Source: Bactericera cockerelli (lineage: Eukaryota > Arthropoda > Insecta > Hemiptera > Triozidae). Taken from it: a DNA stretch of 64,000 bases. Both the position numbers and the translations under genes were made by a program. The notes under the pieces were generated by a model. That model was not told the origin of the DNA. It ran no database searches and saw nothing but the letters and a program-made list of their open reading frames with translations. The DNA is taken from positions 5,818,608-5,882,607 of the forward strand of contig CM044962.1 in the NCBI GenBank assembly GCA_024516035.1, written 5' to 3'. Below, in pieces: positions 63,215-64,000 of this stretch (positions within the stretch are counted from its first letter, which is position 1; each line of letters opens with the position of its first letter).

Positions 63215-63309
63215 CTCCGTGCAAAATTTAAAACTTACTCAGAAAGTCTTCCAAAGATATTCAGGGGTTTTCAGACTTTTTCGCCACACTGTATGTATTT
63301 TTACATAAT

Positions 63310-63458
63310 TATTATTATTATTTAACACTTTTTTTGTTCAACTACATGATACTACATTCAACAAAATATAACATGAAAAAAAAAGAACACAATAGAATAT
63401 GTAGTGAACCAAGGGGCGAGGTTTAAGCCTCTGGCTTTCTCTTCCACCGAACTCTATC
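63310..63458 (-). mobile_element. Non-LTR 3' tail, divergent
   Basis: Complement with ggtggaagagaaagccagag, a changed hairpin. Confidence 0.65.
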
Positions 63459-63799
63459 GCTTTCTAAAATGCATTGTTCGTCTTTTTCACCATAGATAAC
63501 TGTCATGTATAACTTTTATAGTAAATTATTGGCTAGACACACTATTTTACTGATTAATTTATTATTATACGACCTAAATATTCTGTGAACTGTTTATCCT
63601 GCAGTAATGAGTAGGATATAAAAAAAATGAAATAAACAATAAAAAAAAATATATTTATATAATATTAAATACTTGTAAAAAAAAGTAGAAGGAAACTAAC
63701 TGCTACTCCCTTGTCCGGTATCCTTAGAAGCCCATATTTTTTGTATTAGCTTAGGGAAAGTGTTGCTTTGTGAACTATATGTATATTGATTCTAAATAA

Positions 63800-64000
63800 A
63801 ACAATTTATCTTATCTTATCTTATCTCATCTTATCTTATCGTATCTTATCTTATCTTATCTTATTATTAAACAGATTTAATCAAGTTTTATTTACAAAAT
63901 AAAGTATATACAATTTACAAGAAAAAAAAGTTGATATTATTAAACAAAACTTGATGATATCTTATCTTATGTAATCTTATCTTATCTTATCTTATCTTAT
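63800..64000. repeat. TTATC pentanucleotide microsatellite
   Basis: ttatc repeats at about 63810-63865 and again from 63960 to the window end, separated by AT-rich sequence. Confidence 0.9.

Noticed and set aside
63820..64000. Telomere or centromere satellite
   Set aside because: TTATC repeats are short, imperfect and interspersed; they look like an ordinary microsatellite.

Overview
The window is animal nuclear DNA, most likely arthropod and probably insect. GT-AG introns interrupt conserved metazoan genes. Introns are AT-rich and packed with SINEs, mariner/Tc1, piggyBac-like and Helitron elements, while many exons are strongly GC-rich. The lineage cannot be fixed from the sequence alone.

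Three protein genes are present. (1) Plus strand, 7305-18699: the 3' part of PTPN9/Meg2, eight exons covering the end of the Sec14/CRAL-TRIO domain and a complete, catalytically intact tyrosine phosphatase domain; its 5' exons lie upstream of the window. (2) Minus strand, 36056-24195: an apparently complete six-exon DPH1 (diphthamide synthesis) of about 439 residues, with all three Fe-S cysteine motifs and a minisatellite-encoded C-terminus. (3) Plus strand, 40510 to beyond 62199: a gene with the unusual order RGG-like N-terminus, RRM, F-box, leucine-rich repeats. Ten exons are seen, the 3' end is not found, and exon 3 carries an apparent 1-nt deletion. PTPN9 and DPH1 are convergent (about 5.5 kb apart); DPH1 and the F-box gene are divergent (about 4.5 kb apart). 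No functional link between them is implied.

The most striking feature is that tandem arrays repeatedly sit exactly on exon edges, and the repeat unit contains the splice site or stop codon plus adjoining coding bases. I count eight splice junctions and two stop-codon regions: PTPN9 donors at 11063, 12430 and 17578 and its stop; the DPH1 stop; and in the F-box gene the acceptor at 49627, donor at 49897 (about 2 kb), donor at 55967 (about 2.2 kb), acceptor at 59892 and donor at 62200. All flank GC-rich exons, and several arrays contain later SINE insertions, so they are not recent.

The rest is mobile DNA: a SINE family with a 5S-rRNA-like head, which shares its 3' body with a tRNA-headed family; at least six other SINE families; repeated 3' tails of a non-LTR retrotransposon; palindromic IS630/Tc1/mariner elements with arms of about 0.4-0.5 kb; a mariner carrying a SINE; a PIF/Harbinger-like element; five TTAA-flanked elements; and two Helitron ends. 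No true tRNA or rRNA gene and no CRISPR array was found.
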